A stretch of DNA of 64,000 nucleotides, taken from positions 26,882,001-26,946,000 of the forward strand of contig JAWQUS010000025.1 in the NCBI GenBank assembly GCA_036365455.1. The letters are read 5' to 3'. Position 1 is the first letter of the stretch. Each line of letters starts with the position of its first letter. Shown one piece after another: positions 35,085 to 47,115 of this stretch. Origin of the DNA: Macrosoma leucophasiata. Lineage: Eukaryota > Arthropoda > Insecta > Lepidoptera > Hedylidae. The notes under the pieces were generated by a model. It did no database searches. It was not told where the DNA came from and saw only the letters and a program-made list of their open reading frames with translations. The position numbers were made by a program, and so were the translations under genes.

Positions 35085-36751
35085 GAAGTAAGGATTAATT
35101 TCCTTGAACTAATACTAAATATAAAAGTTTTAGGATTCATACGTAGATAATGGCCATATCGAGACGAGCCATATCCACATAAATCCAATAAAAAGGATTC
35201 CGAATGACCAATGTTCAACATGAGCCCAGTAGTATAAAGATATGTTATAATATATAAAAGATGAAGTAAAGGACTTCGGATCCTTTCGAAGTTTCGATCC
35301 ACTGAATATTAATTACTCTTAACCCAGTTTTAGGTGCCCGGATCAAAACTGAATCGGCTTTAGTCAATAAGAGGTCAGTTACTTTTGTTTCAAAATTATA
35401 TCGACCGCATTCATTTAATATGTACATAAAATAAAATATTAATAAATTACAATCATATATCATACGTACCTATAAACGTGTATTCCATTTAGATCGATTT
35501 AATGATATGAGTAAAGACTATGTTTTTGACATTCGTAATTAAGCATAATAAATCCATAATCATTAATGTACGCTAAAGTCAGTATGTACGGAGCTTAATC
35601 AAGATTTTAAGTAGAGGTCGCCAAGTGGTCGAAGTTCGACCGTAAATATCTTTTTAAGCAGAGTGGCAATGGCGGATAGTACTTCTGAATCAACAAACAA
35701 AGTTTTAACGTCATTGTTTATTTGAAAAAGTGTTCTCTTTGCTAACATAAAGTCACGGTTTTTCTATATTCCTCATATTTTATGTCATACATTTTTAATT
35801 TTGTACGATGTTCGATTCAAAAATTCAAAATTCAAATCATTTATTTCAAATTGGTCTACAAGGACACTTTTGCATCGTCGGGTTATAAGCTACCTAGAGA
35901 GAATGACTTATAATAAAAATCCAATACTTATAATATAAATACCAATTTAATAATAATTTTTAACCGATACGTGAATTATCAAATGTTTCAATTCCTTCAT
36001 AGAAGAAAAAGAAAAATCTGTTCGTCATAATCATAGTCATTCACTTAGCAGAGTTCCAAGTGCAGGCACTACTGAGAAGAACTCCGCTACCCAACAAACT
36101 CATCCAATTCCTTTTAGAAAAAAATAAAACATGAGGGAATTAAGATTGAGAAGCAACCTACTCAATAAATCCTCTTAAGTCATTCACCTTTTCAATCTAA
36201 GCTCTTAAATCCTTTTTTTTATTTTAAGTTATAAATAAGAATATGGATAGGAATGACCTGGGCAACTCTGGTCATTGCCAATTCTTTGGCAATGTTTCCT
36301 CGTATATTTAGTTCAGATGGTCGATGTTCAAAATTATCACGGCTAAGTAGACTCGACCACTTTATGAGTAATTGACAATCAACAAGTAAAATGTACATGG
36401 AAAACTAGAACCCTAAATTGTGCATGTCCCGCAGACATCTAGGCCGCATTTGGTTGCTTGATTAATTAATTTTTAAAGAGGTTTGAATACTTAAATAAAA
36501 TAGTAGCAATGTTTATGCAATTATACTCGTATTTGATTTCCTGATATTTATATCAATTACTGGTAAATGTATACAAAAGAGCAAAGGCTGGATTTTTGGG
36601 CAAGAAGAGGGGGCATGGGTGTAAGGTGAGATGAGATCGATATCAGGACGTGTTACAACAAGATGCTAATCGCGGCGTGTCCTGCCAGCGGACGGGACGG
36701 GCGGACTTATTCTCATACTCCTTGAGTAACTACTATGTTTACTGATGATTG
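35085..36751. other. AT-rich DNA with a probable LINE-derived tract
   Basis: The text at 35813-36130 begins AAAATTCAAAATTCAAAT and includes CTGAGAAGAACTCCGCTA, resembling a widespread lepidopteran repeat end. Nothing else is recognised. Confidence 0.45.
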
Positions 36752-36836
36752 ATAGAGCTCCAGTGGTAGAGCTCAGCGACGTCATTATTTTATTGTTACA
36801 TTGTCTAATCTACCTGCTGCTAAATAGTAGTGTTTA
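36752..36836 (+). repeat. SINE-A head fragment
   Basis: TGATAGAGCTCCAGTGGTAG, CTGCTGCTAAATAGTAGTGT. Truncated after the first quarter. Confidence 0.55.
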
Positions 36837-37484
36837 CCGCACCAAGCGAAGCCAAATCGTTACGTCTCGAGACGAGAAGGAAGCCTAGGAAGCCTAAAGA
36901 AATAATTTAGGAATAATTTTCTGTACCCTTTTTTATAATTTTCATCAGTTAATGATTCTACTTCTTTGTAGGTGCTTATAGGGTAAAGTATTACGAGTAC
37001 ATCGACACATAAAAAATCATTGTGCTTACTTGGCTCCACCAAAGCGCTCGCCGTAAGTTGGAGCAAGAAAGCTAATGAATTCAGTTGCGACTAAGCTTAT
37101 GTAACGATAAGAATAAGGCCCCAGATCCTTATCGCGAGCTTTACACGCTTTAATAACGATGGAAGAATGCCAACGTTTATAAGGAATAATGTTGACATTC
37201 ACATTATTGGATGTATGAATTTGTTCCTAATGAAACTTTTCTGCATAAAATGTTTGTAAAGCGAATTTGATGTTTGGTGCTCCATCAAACATATAAAATA
37301 TGCGTGATGCAATTTAAAATATGGATTCTTTAAAATTTCATTAAATTGACTTAAATTTGTAAGTGTAAATATGAAATAAGACATAAATTAAATTTACAAA
37401 GTTAAGAGATAAAGGAGATGTTCCAAAATGTATGGAGCTTCGGCCTGCACTTGTCCTCCTGCACCTGCACCTGCACCTCTCTTT
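36837..37484. other. unique AT-rich DNA
   Basis: A short (CACCTG)n-like run lies at 37457-37477. No gene. Confidence 0.55.
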
Positions 37485-37553
37485 AAGTTAAAGAAGGATG
37501 TGAAATGTTACAATAACTTTAACTTTAACAAATATCTTGGTGCAACTCAGGGT
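37485..37553. mobile_element. MITE half copy
   Basis: GAAGGATGTGAAATGTTA and ACAAATATCTTGGTGCAACT match the right half of the MITE at 15597-15702. The left arm is gone. Confidence 0.6.
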
Positions 37554-37574
37554 AAATCATTTTCATTTTATCAG

Positions 37575-37618
37575 CTAAAAAAAATCGATGTCAAATCGTA
37601 TACTTTCAAACAACTGTC
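37575..37618 (+). other. exon-like 44-mer with splice signals
   Basis: An acceptor-like TCATTTTCATTTTATCAG is followed by 44 bases open in frame (LKKIDVKSYTFKQL) and then a donor GTAAGTATAT. It is AT-rich and lies 20 bases after a MITE remnant, which lowers its credibility. No protein family is recognised. Confidence 0.18.
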
Positions 37619-39227
37619 GTAAGTATATCTCTTAAACAAGCAGCACAGTCTAAAGAAAACGAACATGTTAGTGGTAGCAATATGGTGACATATTGTTATC
37701 ATAAAAAAATACGTAAAATAAATATTTCAGACAAAAAAACAACGATTCAAATTATTATTTAAGTATTTATCCATGATTCTACGAATTTTTCTCCATCTTT
37801 CGATATGGTGTACAAGGCGCGGGCCCAACATGAAACTTGTCCTTTTGCGCACGCGTAAGCGACTTGGCGTGATGGCGACACACAATTCGAAAATGACATA
37901 AACGCATGATGAAGTTATCAATAAAATAAGTACTTATAATTTAACTATAATAACGATAATATCTAAACACTTCGATTGAACATTCAGAGTGCGTTTAACA
38001 GATAATTGGAATTCTTCAACATATTTAAAGGAAGCTCGTCCTATAGCATAATTGCTGTACCTAACAACAGCAATACGAGTATATATAAATGTAAAACCTA
38101 AAATACAGATGACGTGAGCACGTTCACACAGTTCCCAGAGCTCGCAGCCTTGTTCGGGTAATTAAAAAGGCATTGGGACGTAGAAAGTGCGGTTTTATTT
38201 TGGTCATATTATAATTTAATGGACTGTCTTTAGAGTGTGATAACGTGTGAGACTCGGAGTGCGATTTTATTCGGTGCTAGGTGCTGCGCACGCGTGGCCT
38301 TGTAGGCTTCGTGTTTTATATATTACGATTTATGATTCTTGTAATGAGAGTAAAATGGAACTTTAAAAAAAAATTAAAGTGTGAAAGGTTGTGAACTTAA
38401 TATTTTTAAATAAATCATGACATTATAAAAGCTTTGCTTTTTCTACACTGACAAAATCACAATAAACTGCCATTATTATTTTTTAGACTACGATTTTTAT
38501 GATAGTTGGCTATAGTTTTTTTTGGACCCAGAACTTTGTCTCGGGTCAAAAATTAGGTGACACTTATTGTATTTTTTCGAGTGACACCTGTGCTTAAGAC
38601 GAGGTCATAAAAGGCTAACAGGTGCATCACATGGAATTAAAAATATATATTAGGCGAATTTTTTATTGGGACGAATGTAGAAGGCCAATTTCGAGACAGC
38701 CTTATTGCCTATTTCCGGGCAAGTGGTGACTGGAAATGGCACTCATTACTTATTTTTATATGATTACATCACAAACCATCTTCAGAAGTGATGTTACATT
38801 TTACAAAAATTAAATCAAGAAATTGGTTTCAGTCTACTAATAAGTAATTATATAGAGATGTAAAGTGGCAGCACGACTTGGACAAGTAATGACACCTGTA
38901 TTGTTACTTGTCAAAAGTTGTTTGCAGTTCTCTTTAATTATTTTGTTTGTTTTTGACGTGTCATAAGAGGTGCCTGTCACCCTAAATGAATAAATGAGTT
39001 TCTGATTCTGATTCTGATTTTGACGGTTGCTAAGTGTGTCAATTTAATTTTTTCTCCCAATTCGACTGGGTGGCCTTGGCATCCGAAAAATTTCTAGTGT
39101 AAGTTTACCGGCTTTTCTATCTTCGATCCACGGCACTGAAAAACTAACGAAGGAACATCCTACCATTATCACTCATAAATGGCGAGGTGCCGTGTTCGAC
39201 TGAAGCCTTGAATGCCTGGAAAATTAT
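37619..39227. other. unique DNA with a GC-richer patch
   Basis: The text at 38100-38310 is moderately GC-rich and non-repetitive. The minus text at 37740-37920 has a 64-codon frame of unknown meaning. A TGATTCTGATTCTGATT tail at 39000-39020 looks like a retroposon end. Confidence 0.45.
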
Positions 39228-39831
39228 ATGCCCAAATTTGGACCTGCCGGACAATCTCACATCGCATTCACATCGGGGCAACTTCTACAGCTCTATAAAG
39301 CTCAAGTGAGGCCCATTTGGAATACTGCTCTCATCTTTGGGCGGGAGCCCCTAAATACCAGCTTGGTCCCCTTGGCTCCATTCAAAAACGTGCCATTCCA
39401 ACCGTCAACGACCACAGATCGAATCACAGACAAACTAGAAGATCTGAGTCTGCGCAGAGACATCGGATGTCTGTGCATTTTCTACCTCCTTTACAATGGT
39501 GAGTGCTCTGATGAACTCTTCGATCTGGTGCCGTCGTCTACATTACTACATCGCACCACCCGCCGAAGAGAGAAGTTCCACCCGCACAGATTGGATACTT
39601 GGACGTGCTCAACGGTTCGATTTGCGCATTCATTCCTGCCCAGAACGTGCAAATTGTGGAACGAACTTCCTTCTGAGGTGTTCACCCGGCGCTACAATAT
39701 GGAGTTCTTCAAAATTAACTAATGTCAGAAGAATCCTTCAACTCCTCTGGTGTTGCAAATGTTCATATGCAACGGTAACCACTATCCATCAGGTGGCCCG
39801 TCTGTTTGTCAATCCTTTGACATAAAAAAAA
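39228..39831 (+). pseudogene. non-LTR retrotransposon RT C-terminus, frameshifted
   Basis: The remains of the end of a LINE polyprotein, which would copy the element's RNA into DNA at the target. In frame one QLYKAQVRP is followed after a shift by MEYCSHLWAGAP (from 39317), then another shift back to a 100-codon run with RRDIGCLCIFYLLYNGECS and FLPRTCKLWNELP. The YKAQVRP/HLWAGAP/LWNELP series is typical of the RT C-terminal region in this class. After the stop at 39720 comes a short 3' segment, GTTTGTCAATCCTTTGACAT, and an A-run to 39831. It is truncated at the 5' end and defective. The clade is not assigned. Confidence 0.85.
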
Positions 39832-39833
39832 CC

Positions 39834-39930
39834 GTTTGACCGGAACATGATAGTGCTGAACACTGTCATTTAGAGGCAATGCGGTGATGCCTATGCATGT
39901 GAGCTCCGTCACTGGCGCTCTACCACCCAA
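39834..39930 (-). repeat. SINE-A head half
   Basis: GACCGGAACATGATAGTGCT through GAGCTCCGTCACTGGCGCTC to ACCACCC. It abuts the LINE A-run directly, so the LINE probably landed within or beside it. Confidence 0.7.
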
Positions 39931-40283
39931 ATGCAATATTGTTGTAAAATAGACATCATAATCGGGCAGCAAAACAACTGGTTTGTACAATCAGTAGCAG
40001 CTGAATTTACTTTATACATTCGAAGCGATAATGTGTTCAGTAAGTATGCCACTAATTCTTCTCTTGTCTCACTAATCATTATCGAGTGGTGGTACTAACT
40101 CTCGAAGTGCGTCTGTTTGCCTTCCTATTTGCGTGGACAAGCTAAACTTCATAACCATTGGGTAGATGGTCAGATTGTCATACATCGTGATATTGATCGA
40201 ATATACGAGTGTGCTTAACTATTTAACGATTCCGTACGGAGCTAGCGTAGGGGAGTGTCTGTTGTCTCATATTTTTTATCTAA
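39931..40283. other. unique DNA, nothing recognised
   Basis: No shared repeat and no credible frame. Confidence 0.5.
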
Positions 40284-40499
40284 GAAAGGTGGCAAACAAG
40301 CGTGTAGTTCACATAGATGTTAAGTGATGCCTGCAGTTCTTCTTCTTATGCAAGGCTTCTCGAGTTTTATCGAGACAAACAACAACTGATTTTTATATAT
40401 GTAGATAATAAATTGTTTCTTGTACTAGAGATGCAGATGCGTTGCCACTTCTGAGACTTAAATTCTTTACTCTCAGTGATAGTTATTACGGAGCCATAT
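40284..40499 (-). repeat. SINE-A copy carrying a family G tail
   Basis: GGTGGCAAACAAGCGTGTAG at the tail side and GATGCAGATGCGTTGCCACT in the middle are separated by 40338-40412, which holds TTCTCGAGTTTTATCGAGAC and TTTTTATATATGTAGATA, the 3' end of a family G-like element. It is truncated after GTTATTACGGAGCCATAT. Confidence 0.65.
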
Positions 40500-40555
40500 A
40501 AAAAAAAACAGTCAAATAATGAAGCAATACGATGTCAGGATTCAGGACATCAGGT

Positions 40556-40858
40556 CTAAAGACGAGATTCACAAACCGAACTACAACTTTACTTTGGCTT
40601 AGAGTCAAACTTTCAATCGTTATTTTCTTTTATAGACGTGTCAAACTATAATTTAACTTTACTTTAAATGTTCTTTTATTACTAAAACGTGATTTTCAAA
40701 ATCAAACTTTTCTTAAATTATTTTACTTTGGAAAAGTAAAAATTACTTAATTCAAATAAAAACAGGTTTGACACGTCTGTGAAAAAAAAAACGGAATTTA
40801 ACTTCGACTCCAAGTACAAAAGAGAAATCGTAGTGCGGCTTGTGAGTCTCGCCCTTAG
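40556..40858. mobile_element. MITE with about 90-bp inverted repeats
   Basis: The left terminus TAAAGACGAGATTCACAAAC and inverted right terminus TAAGGGCGAGACTCACAAGC continue to correspond for about 90 bases each, to a shared AGACGTGTCAAAC (right arm inverted). The arms differ at many positions, so the insertion is old. Flanking TA is consistent with Tc1/mariner-type mobilisation. There is no coding capacity, and the centre is AT-rich. Confidence 0.7.
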
Positions 40859-42167
40859 TGAGCTACAAACTTAGCGCGTTTTTAGATAGGTCAGCATCGC
40901 AGTAGTCAATGTGGGCATAGACAGGTAGAGAGTCAACTCAAACTGTGTCTGTGTCAAAAGTTAGTTGCTTCTAGAGAAAGATGACGTCATTGTCATATTT
41001 ATTGTCAGGTGCTCAATATATGGTGTTATAAATTAAAAACATTAAAAAAAGTTTCACACAGCCAACGAGTTCCAAAAACGGCAGACTTCGAGGTTCCAAC
41101 GTATATAATTATTATTATTTTGACTTAATTATATAAAAATTATTTGATTTAATGTGACAGTTCGGAATGTCGAGACATGGATTTTATTTTAGTGTTCCGA
41201 GAGCTCTCGAATGAATGTTAATTATATTTATTTAACTCCCAACAGCACCAGTATCGCTGTACAGTTTTGTTTGCAAGAAACTTATTTGCATTTTAATGAT
41301 CGACCAAATTATATGAAACTGTTAAATGAGGTGTCCTCGGGACTATTTCCCCAACAGTCCAAAATTACAGCCGCTATCACAGTGTAGCTGCATAGAGAGA
41401 ATTCGATGCCGGCGAACATCTAGGACTTTATCTTTCGCATAATAATAGCACTAATAGGATCTACGTATTTATTACACTCATCGAGTACTCAATACATAGA
41501 TTAATTATTATAAACAAAGATGGCAAAGAAAAAAAATAGACCATAAGAAGAGTAGAAAACTTAGACATAATAATACATATATTGGTATATAAAGATCCAA
41601 ACGTTTCAATGTAACATTTTCTAAAAATATGCCATACATAGTAGGTTCTTTAACATCATTATACATGATATATTATAAAAATATGCCTACGTTATCTTTA
41701 ATCAATTCAATTAATACCTACTCTTGAAGTATTTTAGTATCTAGTATTTTTAAATGCCTTTTTAAGACACTAAAAATTCCAAGCTTTAAATTGATTCTTA
41801 TCCGTACTAAAACTTTTTTTTAGAATATTTATTAACTTGATTAATATTCTTTACTTTAAGAACGCTCATTTTTATTTTTGCTAATTTTGGTAGCAGATAG
41901 TAATATGTGGGCAGCACCCACAACACTACATGACACTAAATACTATACAGCGTAGTCGTGCTCCGGTTAGATATATGTTAGGCAATATATGGTCCCGTCA
42001 TGTCTTTCTTCAAAAGATCGTAAAATTTACGAGTAATTACATATGATGAAAAATACACTTATGTCTGTGTGACTTGACAGATATCGCACAGCCGAAACTA
42101 CTGGTCGCAGTATGTTTGACTTCTAACTTTCGGAATAGTAGCAAAAGTCTAAATAAAGAATTGATAT
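40859..42167. other. AT-rich DNA with a weak SINE-A scrap
   Basis: The text at 41889-42010 (CGTAGTCGTGCTCCGGTTAG, ATATATGGTCCCGTCATG) suggests a decayed SINE-A. A CRE-like TGACGTCA occurs at 40982-40989. No gene. Confidence 0.45.
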
Positions 42168-42199
42168 ATTCTTATTTTTCGCAATAACTCATGCGAGTG
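42168..42199. repeat. shared segment D
   Basis: TTATTTTTCGCAATAACTCA then TGCGAGTG recurs at 46145-46177 with one or two changes. Confidence 0.6.
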
Positions 42200-42208
42200 A
42201 ATTACGAA

Positions 42209-42325
42209 ATTAAAACGAAAAAAAATTACTTCGAGCTAGGTTCGAACCTGCATTCAAAGCGGCTGGACTGATTATCCTGTGGTCGCTAGTTCAATTCTTG
42301 GCCGAAGTTAAATTTTCGTTTTAAT
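42209..42325. mobile_element. tRNA-like core between inverted repeats
   Basis: ATTAAAACGAAAA...TTACTTCG (42209-42233) is matched inverted by CGAAGTTAAATTTTCGTTTT then AAT (42303-42325). Inside, AAGCGGCTGGACTGATTATC and GTTCAATTCTTGGCCGAAG correspond to the tRNA-like unit at 926-996. It may be a foldback element that contains or captured a tRNA pseudogene. Confidence 0.55.
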
Positions 42326-43127
42326 CCTTCTTTCATTTCTAGAAAAGGATATCAGAAATTTCTTAGAGAATGAAAATTACAGGTCAATGACAATTTGCAT
42401 TAAAATTTACTGTTGAAGTATACATTTACTGCAGAGACTCTTAGAACATTTAGAAGTAGGTTTACGTTCGAGGTAAAAGCGACGATAGGCATAAAATATA
42501 TTACCCGTAGCTCATTAAAATATAACAAATATTCGAATGAAGTTTGAACCCGTGACCCAAGCGAGCGTATAATACTGGAGGCGCGGGGAGCGGCGCAGGC
42601 GCAGGCGCAGGTTGTCAGCGCGCATTAACCGCCTTGGTGGCTCCCATTAGTTCCATCTGCCGAACAATTAAACAGTGACGAGTGTGACGTCACCGCCACC
42701 ATCACACGTGCTTTTCCAAATTAATTATTTTATTAATAGCAGCATTACTCGTAATTAAGTGGTGAATAATTACCTTCCGCGTGTTAATGTGTCTTCGCTG
42801 CATACTTTATTGTTTCCTTTTTTGAACGTACGGACACAGTGTAGTGTAGAGTGTGCAGTATCCTAAGTTTATTTGCTATTGCATATAGACGTAATAATAA
42901 CTGATATCTGTATTTCTCAAAGTAAGATACAATTTGGGTAATAAAGAAAAAATGGAACATTGATTTATATACTAACTCACTCTTTGTTCGCGTGTTTGCT
43001 TTTTGACCTCAATTTCAATAAAAACTATTTCTTTCAGATTTGGTAGTTTCAAAAACTCTTATATGATAAATCAGTATTTTTTTGTCTGCATTATATTCTA
43101 TACTGTGGAATTAACAGTAGTGGCGAA
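42326..43127. other. unique DNA with a GC-rich island
   Basis: The text at 42570-42720 has a GGCGCA-type repeat, a CRE TGACGTCA (42685-42692), homeodomain-like ACAATTAAAC and CACGTG. It is a candidate regulatory island. No gene. Confidence 0.45.
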
Positions 43128-43417
43128 TTTTTTTTTTTATGTAATGGGCGTAGCAAACAAGCATGCAGTTCACATTGATGTTAAGTGATGACTGCAGCCT
43201 ATAGACACCCACATGAAGACCAAGGTCAAAATGCAGATGCGTTACCACTCCTGAGGCCTAAGGTGTTATGCCTCTGTGCCGGAAATTACAGGGCCGTACA
43301 TTACCACCTGACCGGTGCACGATAGTGCTGAACACTACCATTTAGCGGCAAGTATATTAGATAAGGCGGTGGTGCCTACGCCCGCGAGCTCCGTCACTGA
43401 AGCTCTACCACCAGTAA
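43128..43417 (-). repeat. SINE-A, full-length reference copy
   Basis: From T-run and GCAAACAAGCATGCAGTTCA through GCAGATGCGTTACCACTCCT and CCGGAAATTACAGGGCCGTA to CTCTACCACCAGTA. About 290 bases. There is no open frame or tRNA/5S head; the 5' end is a GAGCTC foldback (one change here). The poly-A tail marks it as a retroposon. Confidence 0.9.
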
Positions 43418-43771
43418 AAATTGAAGTAGAATATTAAAGAGAATATCGTATCGCGAGCGTCCTGTCGCCGTGTCGCCGTGTCGCCGGGTTGCTGTGTCGC
43501 CGCACTCGTTTAGGGATGCACATATCGGAAAGAAAACATCGATATATCAAAAAAAGCATCGACCGATGACGCTACCTTAAAATATGCATATTTTAAAATA
43601 TTTATTGAAACTGCATAAGTATATACGTGAACATTAACTATTAATAAATGTCTTCATCGAGTCTTATATGCATATATTTTATATATGTTATGAGATATTA
43701 TGTATCTGTAATCACACTCGCATATTATAAAGTAGGCCGTATAAATGACGAAGTCACATTTTGTTTGATAA

Positions 43772-43949
43772 TATTTTTTTTAATGTAATGTAAGTGACAA
43801 GTAAGCATGCAGTTCACATTGATGTTAAGTGATAACTGCAGCCTATAGACACCCACACGAAGACCAAGGTCAAGATGCAGATGCGTTACCACTCCTGAGG
43901 CCTACGGTGTTATGCCTCTGTGCCGGAAATTACAGGGCAGTACATCTCA
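43772..43949 (-). repeat. SINE-A copy, head half missing
   Basis: T-run, AGTGACAAGTAAGCATGCAG and on to GGAAATTACAGGGCAGTACA. Very close in sequence to the copy 350 bases upstream, in the same orientation. Confidence 0.8.
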
Positions 43950-44668
43950 GTATTCTCGGAACCATCGAAATTACAAACATTGTACCTGTAGATTAACAAC
44001 TCGCTAGTTTACAAGAGTAAAAATATTGATAGTAAATATCGACATTATTCGACATATGGTCAATATATGGTCGATATATTAACCATACCTTGTTGTGACC
44101 CAGACCCCGAGGGGGGGCCCCCCCTCGCGTCGCCCATACGTACTGAAGATTTATGGCCGCGTCCAACTCCCAACAGATACCTCGTCTGTTATTAACTACC
44201 TCATTTCATTATAATTTAAACGATTTCACTATTCTACGTTTATTCGATGCCATGGATAACTGTTAATACTGTGCTGTCGATGGATTTGCGACCGGCCGAC
44301 CACTTCCATAGCCAACAAAACTCGAAAGTTCACTTAGAATGTTTAACTTCTATTATGAAATAATATGATATGTGTATGTAAACGACAGCAAACATTATTT
44401 AAAGCGATAAATACAAGCACAATGGGTTTATAAAATACAAATGTCGGCTTTCCAAAAGGTGCGACATTCGAGCGTCTAGTAAAAGACTTCAACGCGTGAC
44501 TGCGAGCTGCGACTGCTGCGAGGCGACGAATGCCATCCGAAGAATGCTTTTAACATTCTAACCGCTACACTCACAGAATGTGACTCACAATTACTTATTT
44601 GTGACCAATTTTTTAAATTATTTTTACTTAAACGCAAATTTATAATATTTAAACTGTCTAGAAACCTA
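43950..44668. other. unique DNA with palindrome and CpG patch
   Basis: The text at 44109-44126 is a perfect palindrome of G-run and C-run (GAGGGGGGGCCCCCCCTC). GTCGATATATT-type motifs lie at 44040-44090. The text at 44450-44580 is CpG-rich. No gene. Confidence 0.5.
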
Positions 44669-44967
44669 CCGGTACCAGGCCACTACTACTACGCTGGGGG
44701 CCTGGGTTCGATTCCCGGGTCAGCCGCTAGCAGAAATAACGGTTTAAAATCCTTTATCTCTAATTCTATTGACATTTTTCCATTTTCTGGAAGTTTCCCA
44801 GTACCTCGGAGTTTTGTAATGTGCCCGGAGATGGCAACAGGCTCGCCACCTGTTACATGGGCCTAAAACGTAACCGGCGAATAGTGGGTGTTTGCGTGTA
44901 TCCTTGAATACATGCATTTACCTTTGCCTACCCGTTCGGGGGTTATAGGCCTGAAGTTACATTTTTA
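44669..44967 (+). mobile_element. tRNA-derived SINE (SINE-T)
   Basis: Lacks the first bases of the tRNA head (starts at CCGGTACCAGGCCACTAC) but keeps box B GGGTTCGATTCCC, then TTTCCCAGTACCTCGG, ACAGGCTCGCCACC and the tail CCTACCCGTTCGGGGG. Confidence 0.85.
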
Positions 44968-46611
44968 AAGGCAAATTAAAATTTAGAAAAATATTTGAAT
45001 AAATTAATATGTGGTTTTAATGCTAAAACAGTTATAACGAGTCTAGCTAAATTTTTACACTCTGGCGTGTGTGAAAACACATTTACTGTTGTATTGAGCA
45101 CACACACACACACACAGACACAGGTATTTCCTACTCTTATATTTGTGAATTTATGAGCAGTGACTACATGTTTATATACCGTTGTATCAACCTATCTATA
45201 AATAAAATATAGAAAGATTTTTATTATAATGTGTATTAGTGAGTATATTTTTATAGCAGTTACTGAACATTTCCCGCCTCATATTATACGAGTATGTATT
45301 TCTTTAATTTTTAATCAAGGTTTAATCAATTTTTAATCAGATCACTCTTAAAAAGCGATAAGAATGTATGTTTAATACTGTATGTTTACTGGTATATTAT
45401 TAAATCAATGTTTTGCAATAAAGCGTTGTGAGGCAATAAAGTAAAAGCGAAATGCAGAGTAATGCATTACATGTTCGTTACTTGCCACTTGTATGACTGT
45501 TTCAATAAAATGGTAAAACTCATATTAATTGAGTTATACTTAATTATGAATTAATTATGTATGTAGATATATTAATAAATAAATAAAGAATTGTTTATGT
45601 ATCGCTAGTAATAAGTTAAATGCTGTTTAATATAAAAGTAAATGTATATCTGTCATCGCAAGGTATTTTGTAACTTTTGTTAAGTCTATTGGCCTATCTT
45701 AAAATAACCGAATGAACTGAATCGATTAATTAAATACTTTTTGTGTCAAAACGAAAATCAGTCAACTAAAATCAGAGGAATCATAAAGATGGCTTTGTTC
45801 ACCCATCGTGTACTAACAGCACTCCCCCCCAATTCTCTTCCGGGTCCGAGCAGGCCCATAAGGTCTGTCTAAATGTGTACTTTACGACTTGCTTTCACAT
45901 TATTCTGTCGCGTTATCGGGGAAGGCTGTATATACTTAAATCATCGCCAAAGTGCTGTCCAACATTGTATGCAGGATTAAAACCCATAAAGTGTTTGTCA
46001 GCTTACTATGTTCTATATTATATATCGCGTTGTCTAATCAATCATCTGTCAATTAGCGAAAGTAACACGAAATTGTTATGAGTTATGTGTTTTTTGGTGA
46101 AACAAGGCATAAAGCAATCTTAAAATTAAATAAATAAAGAAACATATTTTATTTTTCGCAATAACACATGCGAGTGTTTCTTAGAAATAAAAAAAAAATG
46201 AAAATAAAATTTGTCTCCACTCTTACTTTAATTTCTAAGAATTTTTATATTCTCGGTCGCACGAAAAAGTACAAACACAAAAAAGTATTAGGGGTAAAAT
46301 ATAGTTATAATTGTTTAAAGCCAAGATAAAAGGCACCAATCTCAGCAGTATGTTGAAGTTGGCACTACAATGCTTGTATTCTGATGAGCCCTAGAATAAA
46401 GCCATATGGTATAAAACTTAAAGCGTACATTTTAGACTCTAAATCATACGACTTTTAGAGATAGAAGACAAAGGATCTTATGTTTATGATAGACGTTTTA
46501 AAATACATATATAACTTATATTTCATTTATCTTCCAATAGTATTATGAAGTAGAATAGAGTAGAACTATGTGTATCCATACGCACATCGTTACAACGGCT
46601 ATCATTAAACA
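44968..46611. other. AT-rich DNA with microsatellites
   Basis: A (CA)n run lies at about 45102-45118. Segment D recurs at 46145-46177. A GC-richer strip at 45790-45870 (CCGGGTCCGAGCAGGCCC) has a 27-codon frame from ATG 45790 and is not called. Confidence 0.5.
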
Positions 46612-47080
46612 ACCGGACAAGTGCGAGTTCGACTCGCGTGGTGAGGGTTCCGTACATAAACTAAATTTAATGTGTTTCTTTGAATACTCAAACTTCCTAT
46701 AGGTTTTCCAGTAATCTATAGGCAAAGAACTATTTTCCACATCTTTTTCAAAATTTTAAGTTCTTTAGTTTCCGAGATAGGGGGGGGGAGGATGGTCAAT
46801 TTTCGTCGTTTTTCTTAAATAACTTCAAATTTGCTTATGCAAAAATTATAAAAAATATATATATCTGCGATGCTGACAACAACCTCTTTCATTTGATATA
46901 TTATGTCACACGACACAGTTTACGATTATTTTTTTATTTTCTGATTTATCCCCCGAAAGTGGCCCCTCTGTTTAAAATTTATTATTTTACTTGACGTGTT
47001 CATCCTTGGGTTACCAATTTACATATATTCATCAAATTTCAACTCAATCGGTCGAGTAGTTTCGGAGCAAATTGGCTGTG

Positions 47081-47115
<35 letters not shown>

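Noticed and set aside
37727..37921. 64-codon minus frame with Arg-rich middle
   Set aside because: No domain, start context or neighbouring signal; possibly an unrecognised repeat.
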